From Rickettsiales bacterium (GTDB lineage: Bacteria; Pseudomonadota; Alphaproteobacteria; Rs-D84; CACZYB01), in assembly GCA_031288035.1 (NCBI GenBank), contig JAITSG010000050.1:1-12023 (forward strand): DNA of 12,023 nucleotides, in the 5' to 3' direction. A program made the position numbers and the translations under genes. Every line of letters starts with the position of its first letter. Within the stretch, counting starts at the first letter, position 1. The notes below the pieces were generated by a model, which was not told where the DNA came from, made no database searches, and saw nothing but the letters and a program-made list of their open reading frames with translations. Shown piece by piece: positions 6,370 to 12,023 of the stretch.

Positions 6370-7704
6370 CTAGTCCGACACGTCCGCGGTGGCACCGCGC
6401 GCACCGAGAGCCGCAGGCGTATCCGACCGGGCGTTAGACGTACCGCGAGAACCAGGCGCTGAAACATCGAACAACGCACCGCCCGAAGCGCCGCCCGCGA
6501 TAAGGCGATATATGCCATCACACGCCTGCTGTGAAGAACTCATATCGATATCTACCCATAAGTAGCCGACAAGGGCCCAAGCGCCTACATTCGATATCAT
6601 ACTGGCGCTGTTGCGCACAAATCCCCCGCTGGATGCGAATTCGCATGCGTACGTGTCGTTGCTGTAGCATGATTGCGATACCATGCTACCCGCGTCCGGA
6701 TTGCCCTGCGCAGCAGCGCAGTACTCCGATATCAGCTTAGAGTTGTCCACATTCTTCGAGTTGTCATCCCAACTTGAACCCGGCCACAACACAGTGGCAG
6801 CACACGCATCATAAGTGTAATATTGGTTTGTCGTGTTGCTGTAACAATGACCGCTCATTATATTCGCATCCTGCAACGGCCGCGCGCTCACCGCTGTCAA
6901 CCGGGCGCGCATGGTGTCGTAGGTCACAGCCGCTATTACGGAGTTCCTTGTCGTAGTGTCCATTGGCGCACGGCTCAATGCATTCCCGCTCGTCGCATTA
7001 TACGTCCCCGTAGAATTACTCGCCGGGTATATCATCACCCATGGCTTAGTCCCGCCTGTGTAATTCGCGAGGTATACGTATCCTCCGTTCGTGTCCTGTG
7101 GCTTGTGCTTCTTCGTCCACACAGACGTAGGCATGATTTGCCCAGCACTGTAATTATAATACGGGTGGCTTGAGCCAAGCCCTGTCGTGCTGCAGCACAT
7201 GGTGTGGAAACCCCCTATCTGCGTCGCATTCGCCATGCTGCTGCTAGTACTTGCCGCAAGCCCACCGTCGCTCTTTACGAATACGTAATAGTTGGTCCCT
7301 GCAGTCAAAGTCCCAAGATTTGCGCTGTAATCCGCTCCGTTGCTCAACCGCACCTTTATCGTAGTCGAACGCGCCTCCGCAGCCAGATACCACCCGCCCG
7401 TCGTCCCAGCCGCCACTCCGCCAGCGTTCCCAGCGGTGGAATAATCGTAGTTAATTTCGTCCGGGTTGGGACCCGTAGAAACGCACTCCTCCTTCGCCGC
7501 GGACCCTATGGGAGACGCCGTGCTAGCCGGGCACGCGATTTTGGTCGCCGCGCCCGGACAATAGTAATTCGCCGGACACGGCGTGCACGCAGTGCTCCCG
7601 TATTCCGAATACGTGCCGGCCGGACAAGGGACGCAGCTCCACATGGCAGAGCTGGTCCCGAAGGAAATAAATCCTGTGAATATAAAAAGTAGAATCGGGC
7701 ACAT
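6370..7704 (-). CDS. Secreted Cys-rich protein with a DGR-target-like C-type-lectin-fold C terminus
   Basis: This 444-residue protein starts with a hydrophobic signal-like segment (residues 3-20, ending TSSA, but without basic residues). A Cys-rich stretch with seven cysteines follows (C24 to C74; CVPCPAGTYSEYGSTAC), resembling ephrin-receptor-like GCC2/GCC3 repeats. From about residue 138 it follows the layout I know from diversity-generating retroelement target proteins: YYVFVKSDGGLAAS, IGGFHTMCC (163-171), SVWTKKHKP (194-202), a GGYVYL...PWVMIY strand pair, ISNVG...GYLWVD (370-385) and a final RLIAGGASGG ... SNARSDT ... LGARGA (400-438). The last part matches the C-type lectin/FGE-like core whose surface codons DGRs rewrite. 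The start has CTGGAGAAAG before it. Codon use is looser than in neighbours. No reverse transcriptase is nearby. A static lectin-fold protein is the alternative. Confidence 0.7.
   Translation of the reverse strand: MCPILLFIFTGFISFGTSSAMWSCVPCPAGTYSEYGSTACTPCPANYYCPGAATKIACPASTASPIGSAAKEECVSTGPNPDEINYDYSTAGNAGGVAAGTTGGWYLAAEARSTTIKVRLSNGADYSANLGTLTAGTNYYVFVKSDGGLAASTSSSMANATQIGGFHTMCCSTTGLGSSHPYYNYSAGQIMPTSVWTKKHKPQDTNGGYVYLANYTGGTKPWVMIYPASNSTGTYNATSGNALSRAPMDTTTRNSVIAAVTYDTMRARLTAVSARPLQDANIMSGHCYSNTTNQYYTYDACAATVLWPGSSWDDNSKNVDNSKLISEYCAAAQGNPDAGSMVSQSCYSNDTYACEFASSGGFVRNSASMISNVGAWALVGYLWVDIDMSSSQQACDGIYRLIAGGASGGALFDVSAPGSRGTSNARSDTPAALGARGATADVSD
6380..6500 (-). other. Candidate DGR variable region (VR)
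   Basis: The last 40 or so codons of the Cys-rich gene sit where DGR variable regions lie, at the extreme C terminus within the lectin fold. Adenine is scarce on the coding strand here: 6 A in the 60 nt of 6421-6480 and few in the next 45. This fits a sequence produced by A-to-N rewriting of an A-rich template. The stretch ends GC-rich just before the stop, as expected for the initiation end of a VR. Edges are approximate, because no template repeat is present for comparison. Confidence 0.5.
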
Positions 7705-7850
7705 GTCTTTCTCCAGTTATTGAAAGCGTCGGAGAGTTAATAAAACCCACATCATCCAATAATTCCCGCGGCAATCCCTCGTTGCGGTTCCTACTATTGT
7801 AATACATGGCGCGGAGAAATTCAAGGCCGATTTTTTTCATGACAAAGCGA

Positions 7851-7879
7851 TTGCGAATCGTCAACAATCGTGCTATCAT
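7851..7879 (+). promoter_or_regulatory. Promoter of the flavin split-barrel gene
   Basis: TTGCGA (7851-7856) and TATCAT (7874-7879) are 17 bp apart. Transcription would start near 7886, leaving a 16-nt leader with GAGAGGAGAGAG as ribosome binding site before the ATG at 7902. Confidence 0.7.
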
Positions 7880-7901
7880 GTCCCGCGAGAGGAGAGAGAT
7901 T

Positions 7902-8435
7902 ATGAAAAGACTGCTGTTCGTTTTCCTGCTGGCCTCGCTGGCCGGGAACGCCTATTTCGCGTGGAGATGCAATCCGTTCAGAGGAAAGGCCGAGACGGCC
8001 CCGGCGGAGGCGGAGGACGAAACCAAGCTCGGCCCGGCCGACAGGGTCGTCAAGTTCCTTAAAGACTCGAAGGTGTTCTATATAGCCACCGTCGACGGCA
8101 AGGGCGCGCAGGTGCGGCCTTTCGGCGTGGCTCTGAACATAGACGGCAAGGTCTCCGTATGCACCGGCGCGTGGAAGAACGTGGCCAAACAGATACTGGC
8201 CAATCCGAACGTCGCCATATCCGCCATGCGCGCGGACGGCAAATATATCCGCATAACCGGCCGGCTTTCCGACAACTCGACCGAAACGAACCGCGTAAGG
8301 TTCATGAAGGCGGCGCCGGAGCTTGAATCCCTTTACAAAGGCAAAGAGGACGAGTTTAGGGTCCTGTCGTTCCTCGGCGCCTACGTCACGATAGAGGACA
8401 CCGCCGGGCACAGGGAGGCTTTCGAGCTTAAATAG
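7902..8435 (+). CDS. Pyridoxamine 5'-phosphate oxidase-like flavin split-barrel protein, membrane-anchored
   Basis: Residues about 45-175 of 177 follow the PNPOx-like split-barrel family: VVKFLKDSKVFYIATVDGKG, VRPFGVALNIDGKVSVCTG, WKNVAKQILANPNVAISA, then KYIRITGRL and VTIED. These proteins bind FMN or F420 and include NimA-like and general stress members; the substrate here is unknown. An N-terminal hydrophobic segment (residues 3-20, after MKR) followed by an Ala/Glu-rich linker implies anchoring to the inner membrane with the flavin domain outside. Family members are normally cytosolic, so this is unusual. WRC at 21-23 is not a good lipobox. I chose the ATG at 7902 because it has a strong purine-rich ribosome site and a promoter 23 nt upstream. 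Confidence 0.82.
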   Translation: MKRLLFVFLLASLAGNAYFAWRCNPFRGKAETAPAEAEDETKLGPADRVVKFLKDSKVFYIATVDGKGAQVRPFGVALNIDGKVSVCTGAWKNVAKQILANPNVAISAMRADGKYIRITGRLSDNSTETNRVRFMKAAPELESLYKGKEDEFRVLSFLGAYVTIEDTAGHREAFELK

Positions 8436-8445
8436 AATAATCGCC

Positions 8446-8474
8446 TTGACAGCCTCGCGTTCCGGCTGTATCGT
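8446..8474 (+). promoter_or_regulatory. xre promoter, predicted leaderless
   Basis: TTGACA (8446-8451) and TATCGT (8469-8474) are 17 bp apart. Standard spacing places +1 exactly on the A of the ATG at 8481. No ribosome binding site precedes that ATG, which fits a leaderless mRNA. Confidence 0.7.
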
Positions 8475-8480
8475 CGAACC

Positions 8481-8882
8481 ATGCCAGACAAGACGGAAAT
8501 AGACGTATTGGACCAGTATATAGGCAAAAGAATAAAGCTTAGGCGGAGCATGCTGCGCATAAGCCAGGACAACCTCGCCTCGATAATAGGCGTGACGTTC
8601 CAGCAAATACAGAAATACGAATCCGGCGTCAACAGGGTCAGCGCGAGCCGCCTGTTCCTCATATCCCGCGCGCTGGGCGTGGACGTGGACTTCTTTTTCT
8701 CCGGACTCGAAAGCAAGGGCCTTCCGCCCCTGTCGTCCGGAGTGGCCGAAGACCCGGTGAAGTTCGATCCTATGAAGGACCCGGAAACCCTGAAGCTAGT
8801 GAACGCATACTGGAAAATCCACAGCAAGGAAAAACGCGGCGTCATGCTGGACTTCATATCCGGCATAAACGACAAGGTCTAG
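8481..8882 (+). CDS. Xre-family helix-turn-helix transcriptional regulator
   Basis: Residues about 14-72 of 133 form a Cro/C1-type helix-turn-helix: IGKRIKLRRSMLRISQDNLA, then SIIGVTFQQIQKYESGVNRV and LFLISRALGVDVDFFF. This is the pattern of small Xre regulators common in alphaproteobacteria. The C-terminal 60 residues (PETLKLVNAYWKIHSKEKRG) are probably helical and may dimerise. Target genes are unknown. The promoter ends 6 nt before the ATG and there is no ribosome binding site, so the transcript should be leaderless; the upstream codons are not in an extended frame. It lies 45 nt after the flavin split-barrel gene but has its own promoter, and it converges on xerC. Confidence 0.88.
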   Translation: MPDKTEIDVLDQYIGKRIKLRRSMLRISQDNLASIIGVTFQQIQKYESGVNRVSASRLFLISRALGVDVDFFFSGLESKGLPPLSSGVAEDPVKFDPMKDPETLKLVNAYWKIHSKEKRGVMLDFISGINDKV

Positions 8883-8938
8883 GACGCAAACAGCCATTCG
8901 CTCGTCGGCGCGGCCACGGACGCCGCCGTTTCGCCCGC

Positions 8939-9802
8939 CTATTTGCGCGCGCGGGGGTGGGCCTTTTTATAATTCCTCAGCATCTCGGCCACGTCGACCT
9001 TGGTATATACCTGCGTGGTCGAAAGCGAGCTGTGGCCCAAAAGCTCCTGTATCGTCCTCAAATCCGCGCCGCGCGACAAGAGATGCGTCGCGAACGAGTG
9101 CCTGAGCGCGTGCGGAGTGGCCGTCGCGGGCAGGCCGAGGCGGCGGCGCACGGCCTCCATATCCCTCTCGGCCACGCGGGGCGTCAGCCGCGCGCCCTTC
9201 TCGCCTATGAACAGCGGCCCCCCGTGCGGCAGGGCGTCCATGTATTTCCCTATCTCCCCCCTCACCGCGGGAAGGACCGGAACCACGCGCTCCTTGCCCC
9301 CTTTGCCGCGGACGCGCAGCTCTGGCCCGATATCGCCGACGTCGAGCGAGAGCGCCTCGGATATGCGCAGGCCGGCGCCGTAGATCAGCGTGAACAGGGC
9401 GCGGTCGCGGGCCGCAATCCACGGCGCCTTGGCGGTCTTGGAAAATTCGTCCAATACCTTCATAATATCGCCCGTGGACATGGGCCGGGACAGCCTTTTT
9501 GGCACCTTGGGCGAGCGGATCAGCGATATGTCGGCGTTCGAGGCTATCTTGGCCTGTTCGAGGAAGCGGAAGAAGCCCCTCAGGGCCGACACGGCCCTGG
9601 CGATGCTTTGCGGCGACCTGCCGCCCCTGGCGAGCGAGGTTATAAACGCCCTGAAATCCAGGACGGAAGCGGACAGGGGATCCGGACAGGACGCGAAGAA
9701 CGCGCCCAAGTCGCGCCCGTAGGCGGCGACGGTGTGCGGCGACACGCGCCTTTCGCGCGCCAGAAACGCCAGCCATTTTTCCCTTGCTTCCTCTTTCCCC
9801 AC
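8939..9802 (-). CDS. xerC: Tyrosine recombinase XerC
   Basis: XerC with XerD resolves chromosome dimers at the dif site during division. The 287-residue protein has the N-terminal core-binding domain (about 1-95, SPHTVAAYGRDLGAFF) and the catalytic domain with all key residues: R146 (GAGLRISEAL), K167 (RGKGGKER), H231 and R234 (HALRHSF), H257 (LLGHSSLSTTQ) and nucleophile Y266. Length is normal. It could be XerD or a related integrase, but no phage context is seen and the ERRVSPHT start is Xer-like. The start is a GTG at 9802, preceded by no ribosome binding site but by a -10 ending 6 nt upstream, so a leaderless mRNA is predicted. No in-frame ATG occurs before residue 108. It is divergent from the dCMP deaminase gene. 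Confidence 0.88.
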   Translation of the reverse strand: MGKEEAREKWLAFLARERRVSPHTVAAYGRDLGAFFASCPDPLSASVLDFRAFITSLARGGRSPQSIARAVSALRGFFRFLEQAKIASNADISLIRSPKVPKRLSRPMSTGDIMKVLDEFSKTAKAPWIAARDRALFTLIYGAGLRISEALSLDVGDIGPELRVRGKGGKERVVPVLPAVRGEIGKYMDALPHGGPLFIGEKGARLTPRVAERDMEAVRRRLGLPATATPHALRHSFATHLLSRGADLRTIQELLGHSSLSTTQVYTKVDVAEMLRNYKKAHPRARK

Positions 9803-9813
9803 GGCAGTATGAT
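9784..9813 (+). promoter_or_regulatory. dCMP deaminase promoter
   Basis: TTGCTT (9784-9789) and TATGAT (9808-9813) are 18 bp apart. Transcription would start near 9820, giving an 18-nt leader with GGAGA (9826-9830) before the ATG. The -10 overlaps that of the oppositely directed xerC promoter, so only one polymerase could bind at a time. Confidence 0.6.
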
Positions 9814-9837
9814 AGCACAGGAAGCGGAGATAAGCAA
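9809..9837 (-). promoter_or_regulatory. xerC promoter, predicted leaderless
   Basis: On the minus strand, TTGCTT (9837-9832) is followed after 17 bp by TATCAT (9814-9809). Standard spacing puts +1 on the G of the GTG start at 9802. The -10 shares bases 9809-9813 with that of the divergent deaminase promoter. Confidence 0.65.
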
Positions 9838-10317
9838 ATGTATCAAAGACCCAGCTGGGACGAATACTTCATGAAGATAATGGAGGCCGTCGCCACGCGC
9901 GCCACATGCGACCGCGGGCGCTCGGGCTGCGTCATAGCCCGGGACAACGTGATCCTCTCGACAGGCTATGTAGGATCCCCGAATGGCTCGCCCCATTGCG
10001 ACGACGTGGGGCACCTCATGAAGGAAATAAGGCACGAGGACGGCAGCGTCTCCCAGCATTGCATGAGGACCGCGCACGCCGAAGCCAACGCGATATGCCA
10101 GGCCGCGAAGAACGGCGTGTCGATAAACGGCGCCACACTGTACTGCCGCATGACGCCGTGCCGCAACTGCGCCATGATGATAGCGAACAGCGGCATAAAG
10201 CGCGTAGTCGTCCAGCACGACTATCACGGCGTGAGCGAAACGTTAGACATATTCAAGAACGCCGGGGTGGAGCTGGTCATGCTGTCGTCCGACAAGCCAA
10301 GCTACGACGGCCAGTAA
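9838..10317 (+). CDS. Deoxycytidylate (dCMP) deaminase family protein
   Basis: The enzyme removes the amino group from dCMP to give dUMP, the substrate for thymidylate synthase. This 159-residue protein has the zinc-dependent cytidine/deoxycytidylate deaminase motifs: H80-A-E82 (RTAHAEANAI), with E82 as proton shuttle, and P-C108-x2-C111 (TPCRNCAMMI). The upstream GYVGSPNGSPHCDD (43-56) and GHLM are typical of dCMP deaminases of the ComEB type. The ATG at 9838 was chosen over an earlier one at 9784, which lies inside xerC and before the promoter; GGAGA stands at 9826-9830. No allosteric assignment (dCTP/dTTP) is possible. It complements the ribonucleotide reductase genes of this window in dNTP supply, though not as one operon. 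Confidence 0.9.
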   Translation: MYQRPSWDEYFMKIMEAVATRATCDRGRSGCVIARDNVILSTGYVGSPNGSPHCDDVGHLMKEIRHEDGSVSQHCMRTAHAEANAICQAAKNGVSINGATLYCRMTPCRNCAMMIANSGIKRVVVQHDYHGVSETLDIFKNAGVELVMLSSDKPSYDGQ

Positions 10318-10320
10318 AGG

Positions 10321-10349
10321 TTGCCTTTCGGCCCCGGATATGCTATAAT
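10321..10349 (+). promoter_or_regulatory. Promoter of the NlpD-like lipoprotein gene, predicted leaderless
   Basis: TTGCCT (10321-10326) and a perfect TATAAT (10344-10349) are 17 bp apart, starting just 3 nt after the deaminase stop codon. The ATG at 10357 lies 7 nt past the -10, so transcription should begin on it or one base before it. No ribosome binding site is present. Confidence 0.75.
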
Positions 10350-10356
10350 CCACCCG

Positions 10357-11838
10357 ATGAGAGGTATTTTATCGAAAATCTGCCTGCTTGCGGCCCTGGG
10401 CGCGTGCCAGCATATCGACTATTCCCGGCCGAGGGGAACGGCTGCGCCCGCGCCCGTTCCGTCGCAGGGCGCCGCGCAGGCTTCGCCGCGCGCGGAGGAA
10501 ACCCGCTCCGCGGCGTCTTCGCCCGCGTCCGTGCCGGTCGAGCTGGTCGGGCGCCTTTTGCCCATAGACCGCAGCGCGCCGCCGAAACCGGAACCCGAAC
10601 CGGAGCCGGCAAAAACATTTTCCGAGGCCGATTTCGAAAAAATCCAGTATATACCCTCGCCCCTTCAAAACATGTCCGAAGACGACATAGACCTTATATC
10701 GCGCGCGGAGGTCAAGGAGGCCGAAAGGGTCGTGGAGGCCACGCCGCCCGAGATGCCCCGCACGAAGACCGTGAAGGCCGCGAAGGGCGACACCATATAC
10801 TCGCTTGCCAGGCGGCACGGAGTGAAAGTCTACGACCTGGCCGCCGACAACGGCATAAAGTCCCCGTTCCTCCTGAAAATCGGACAGGCCCTCACCATTC
10901 CGGACACTTCCGCGCCTAGGCCGGAAAAGGTCACCGTTTCCACATTGTCGCCGAAAAAAACCTTCATAGAGGAACCGCACAAACCAAGCGTGACCGTGAA
11001 AAAGGGCGACACCCTTTACTCCGTAGCCAAGAACAACAACGCCGCCTTGAAAGACCTTATCGTAGCAAACGGGCTTTCCGCCCCGTACGCCCTCAAGATA
11101 GGCCAGGTGCTTGCCATTCCCGGCAAGGCATTCGTCATAGTAGGGGAGGGCGACACCCTTTATTCCATATCGCGCCGGTACAGCGTGAACCTCAAATCCC
11201 TGGCCGATGCGAACAAAATAAAGGACGGATACATAGCGCTGGGCCAGCGCCTTGTCCTGCCCGCGTCGGTCGCTCCGGCGTCGGGAAAGAAGCTCGCAGT
11301 CGCGAAGGACGGGGACAAGAAGATAGTGAAGGCCGCCCCCAAGCCGGCCCCGCCCGCCGCGCAAAAAGGCGCCGCCAGGCCCGCGCCGGCCCCGGAGGTC
11401 GCGGACGCCGCGCGCAAGAAAATAGAAAGCATCATAGCCAGGCCGGAACCCATGCAGAAATCGCGCTTCGCATGGCCGATTCCCGGCAAGGTGATATCCG
11501 GCTTCGGCACGAAATCCGGCGGAATGCGCAACGATGGGATAAACATATCGGTCGCGCTCGGCTCCAACATAACAGCCGCGGAAAACGGCGTAGTCGCGTA
11601 TGCGGGCAACGAACTCAAGGGCCTCGGGAACCTTGTCATAATCCGGCACGACAAGGACTTCATGTCGGTATACGCGCACGCCCGCGACCTCAAGGTCAAG
11701 AAGGGCGACAGGGTCTCGCGCGGGCAGGTGATAGCCTCGGCCGGCAAGACCGGGCGCGTGACGAGCCCGCAGCTCCATTTCGAAATCAGGCAAAAAACCA
11801 GGGCGATAGACCCGGAGAGCGTCCTGGAGCGCCGGTAG
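10357..11838 (+). CDS. NlpD-like lipoprotein: three LysM domains and a degenerate LytM (M23) domain
   Basis: This 493-residue envelope protein probably binds septal peptidoglycan and activates cell-wall amidases, as NlpD does. A lipoprotein signal ends LGA-C17, with Gln at +2, consistent with the outer membrane. A Pro/Ala/Glu-rich linker follows, then LysM domains at about 137-182, 212-255 and 259-302 (each with GDT[IL]YS), another Ala/Pro/Lys linker, and an M23 domain at about 370-488. Catalytic ligands are lost: the usual HxGxD is N392-D-G-I-N396, and the final HLH is Q472-L-H474, with H441 (YAH) kept. This matches non-enzymatic LytM activators, not active endopeptidases. The true start is the ATG at 10357, directly after the promoter; the frame from 10321 begins in the -35. 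The usual surE-pcm neighbours are absent. Confidence 0.85.
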   Translation: MRGILSKICLLAALGACQHIDYSRPRGTAAPAPVPSQGAAQASPRAEETRSAASSPASVPVELVGRLLPIDRSAPPKPEPEPEPAKTFSEADFEKIQYIPSPLQNMSEDDIDLISRAEVKEAERVVEATPPEMPRTKTVKAAKGDTIYSLARRHGVKVYDLAADNGIKSPFLLKIGQALTIPDTSAPRPEKVTVSTLSPKKTFIEEPHKPSVTVKKGDTLYSVAKNNNAALKDLIVANGLSAPYALKIGQVLAIPGKAFVIVGEGDTLYSISRRYSVNLKSLADANKIKDGYIALGQRLVLPASVAPASGKKLAVAKDGDKKIVKAAPKPAPPAAQKGAARPAPAPEVADAARKKIESIIARPEPMQKSRFAWPIPGKVISGFGTKSGGMRNDGINISVALGSNITAAENGVVAYAGNELKGLGNLVIIRHDKDFMSVYAHARDLKVKKGDRVSRGQVIASAGKTGRVTSPQLHFEIRQKTRAIDPESVLERR

Positions 11839-11856
11839 CGCGGCGGTTCTGCCCGC

Positions 11857-11911
11857 AACCCGGCCGGCAGGAGCCTTGGACCGCGCGGTTTTCGCGCAGG
11901 CCGGCCGGGTT
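11857..11911. terminator. Large GC-rich stem-loop after the lipoprotein gene
   Basis: A 12-bp perfect stem (11857-11868 with 11900-11911; arm AACCCGGCCGGC) encloses a 31-nt loop that itself holds a small GCGCG/CGCGC hairpin. It begins 19 nt after the stop codon. There is no T tract downstream, so it may be a Rho-independent-like stop, an mRNA 3'-end stabiliser, or neither. Confidence 0.5.
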
Positions 11912-11957
11912 CGTCCTCCCTCGGCCTCCTCGGCTCGGATTTACCGCGTTTTTGCGC

Positions 11958-11985
11958 TTTACATTTGCAAAGCTTGTGATAAAAT
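11958..11985 (+). promoter_or_regulatory. Promoter of the downstream tRNA
   Basis: TTTACA (11958-11963) and TAAAAT (11980-11985) are 16 bp apart. The predicted start is about 5 nt before the tRNA at 11997, the same tight layout as for tRNA-Arg. Confidence 0.65.
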
Positions 11986-11996
11986 CGCGCGGCATC

Positions 11997-12023
11997 GGGG
12001 GTGTAGCTCAGCTGGCTAGAGCG
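11997..12023 (+). tRNA. tRNA, 5' part only (cut by the window end)
   Basis: GGGGGTG (acceptor 5' strand), TA, then GCTC-loop-GAGC (D arm with AGCTGGCTA loop) and G form the first 27 nt of a tRNA. The anticodon lies beyond the window, so the amino acid cannot be given. Confidence 0.85.

Noticed and set aside
6370..6510. Reading the C terminus as an ordinary formylglycine-generating-enzyme/sulfatase-modifying domain
   Set aside because: The fold family is shared, but the upstream IGGFH and SVWxxxHKP blocks match DGR targets better. It stays as the main alternative.
7705..7879. A minus-strand frame upstream of the Cys-rich gene, with a segment (LPRELLDDVGF) reminiscent of DUF1127
   Set aside because: It has no ribosome binding site or promoter, its end runs out of frame into the Cys-rich gene to 7523, and the match is too short. 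At most it is a remnant.
7902..8882. The flavin split-barrel gene and the xre gene as a toxin-antitoxin pair
   Set aside because: Each has its own promoter, the first protein is a recognisable flavin-binding family, and nothing suggests toxicity.
8883..8938. A possible terminator or read-through extension between convergent xre and xerC
   Set aside because: No convincing stem with a T tract is present, and the open codons after the xre stop look like chance in GC-rich DNA.
8939..9802. The tyrosine recombinase as an integrase of a mobile element
   Set aside because: Length, motifs and lone housekeeping context fit XerC. No att repeats, excisionase or phage genes were seen, and the nearest tRNA genes are more than 2 kb away.

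Overview
The window looks like a piece of a GC-rich genome from a Gram-negative bacterium, most likely an uncultured, host-associated alphaproteobacterium. That placement is an inference from the gene set (XerC, a degenerate LysM/LytM lipoprotein, class I ribonucleotide reductase, DUF1653 and DUF167 proteins, an Xre regulator) and from two Cys- and Ser-rich surface-type proteins of a kind I associate with such genomes. Most genes share an odd codon habit for GC-rich DNA: ATA dominates for isoleucine and AGG is common for arginine. Promoters are unusually easy to read, following TTGNNN, about 17 bp, then TATNAT.

Layout. Positions 1-339 hold the 3' end of a secreted-type protein. Converging on it is a CDGSH iron-sulfur protein (350-1051, minus). 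Divergent from that is the nrdA-nrdB operon (1219-4454) for a class I ribonucleotide reductase, with an excellent NrdR box over its -10. tRNA-Arg(CCT) follows at 4494-4570. It converges on a short cation-diffusion-facilitator transporter (4604-5191, minus). Divergent from that is an overlapping operon (5350-6318) for a membrane-tethered Hsp20, a DUF1653 protein and a DUF167/YggU protein.

Positions 6370-7704 (minus) carry the most interesting gene. It is a secreted, Cys-rich protein whose C-terminal half resembles the C-type-lectin-fold target proteins of diversity-generating retroelements (DGRs), ending in a candidate variable region. No reverse transcriptase or template repeat is visible, so if the call is right the retroelement acts from elsewhere. 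Next come a membrane-anchored flavin split-barrel protein (7902-8435), an Xre regulator (8481-8882), xerC (8939-9802, minus), a dCMP deaminase (9838-10317) and an NlpD-like lipoprotein (10357-11838). A second tRNA begins at 11997 and runs off the end.

Functional links. Ribonucleotide reductase and dCMP deaminase both feed dNTP/dTTP supply. XerC and the NlpD-like lipoprotein both act late in the cell cycle, in chromosome resolution and septal wall splitting. Three genes (xre, xerC and the lipoprotein gene) have a -10 box ending 6-7 nt before the start codon, so they should be transcribed as leaderless mRNAs.
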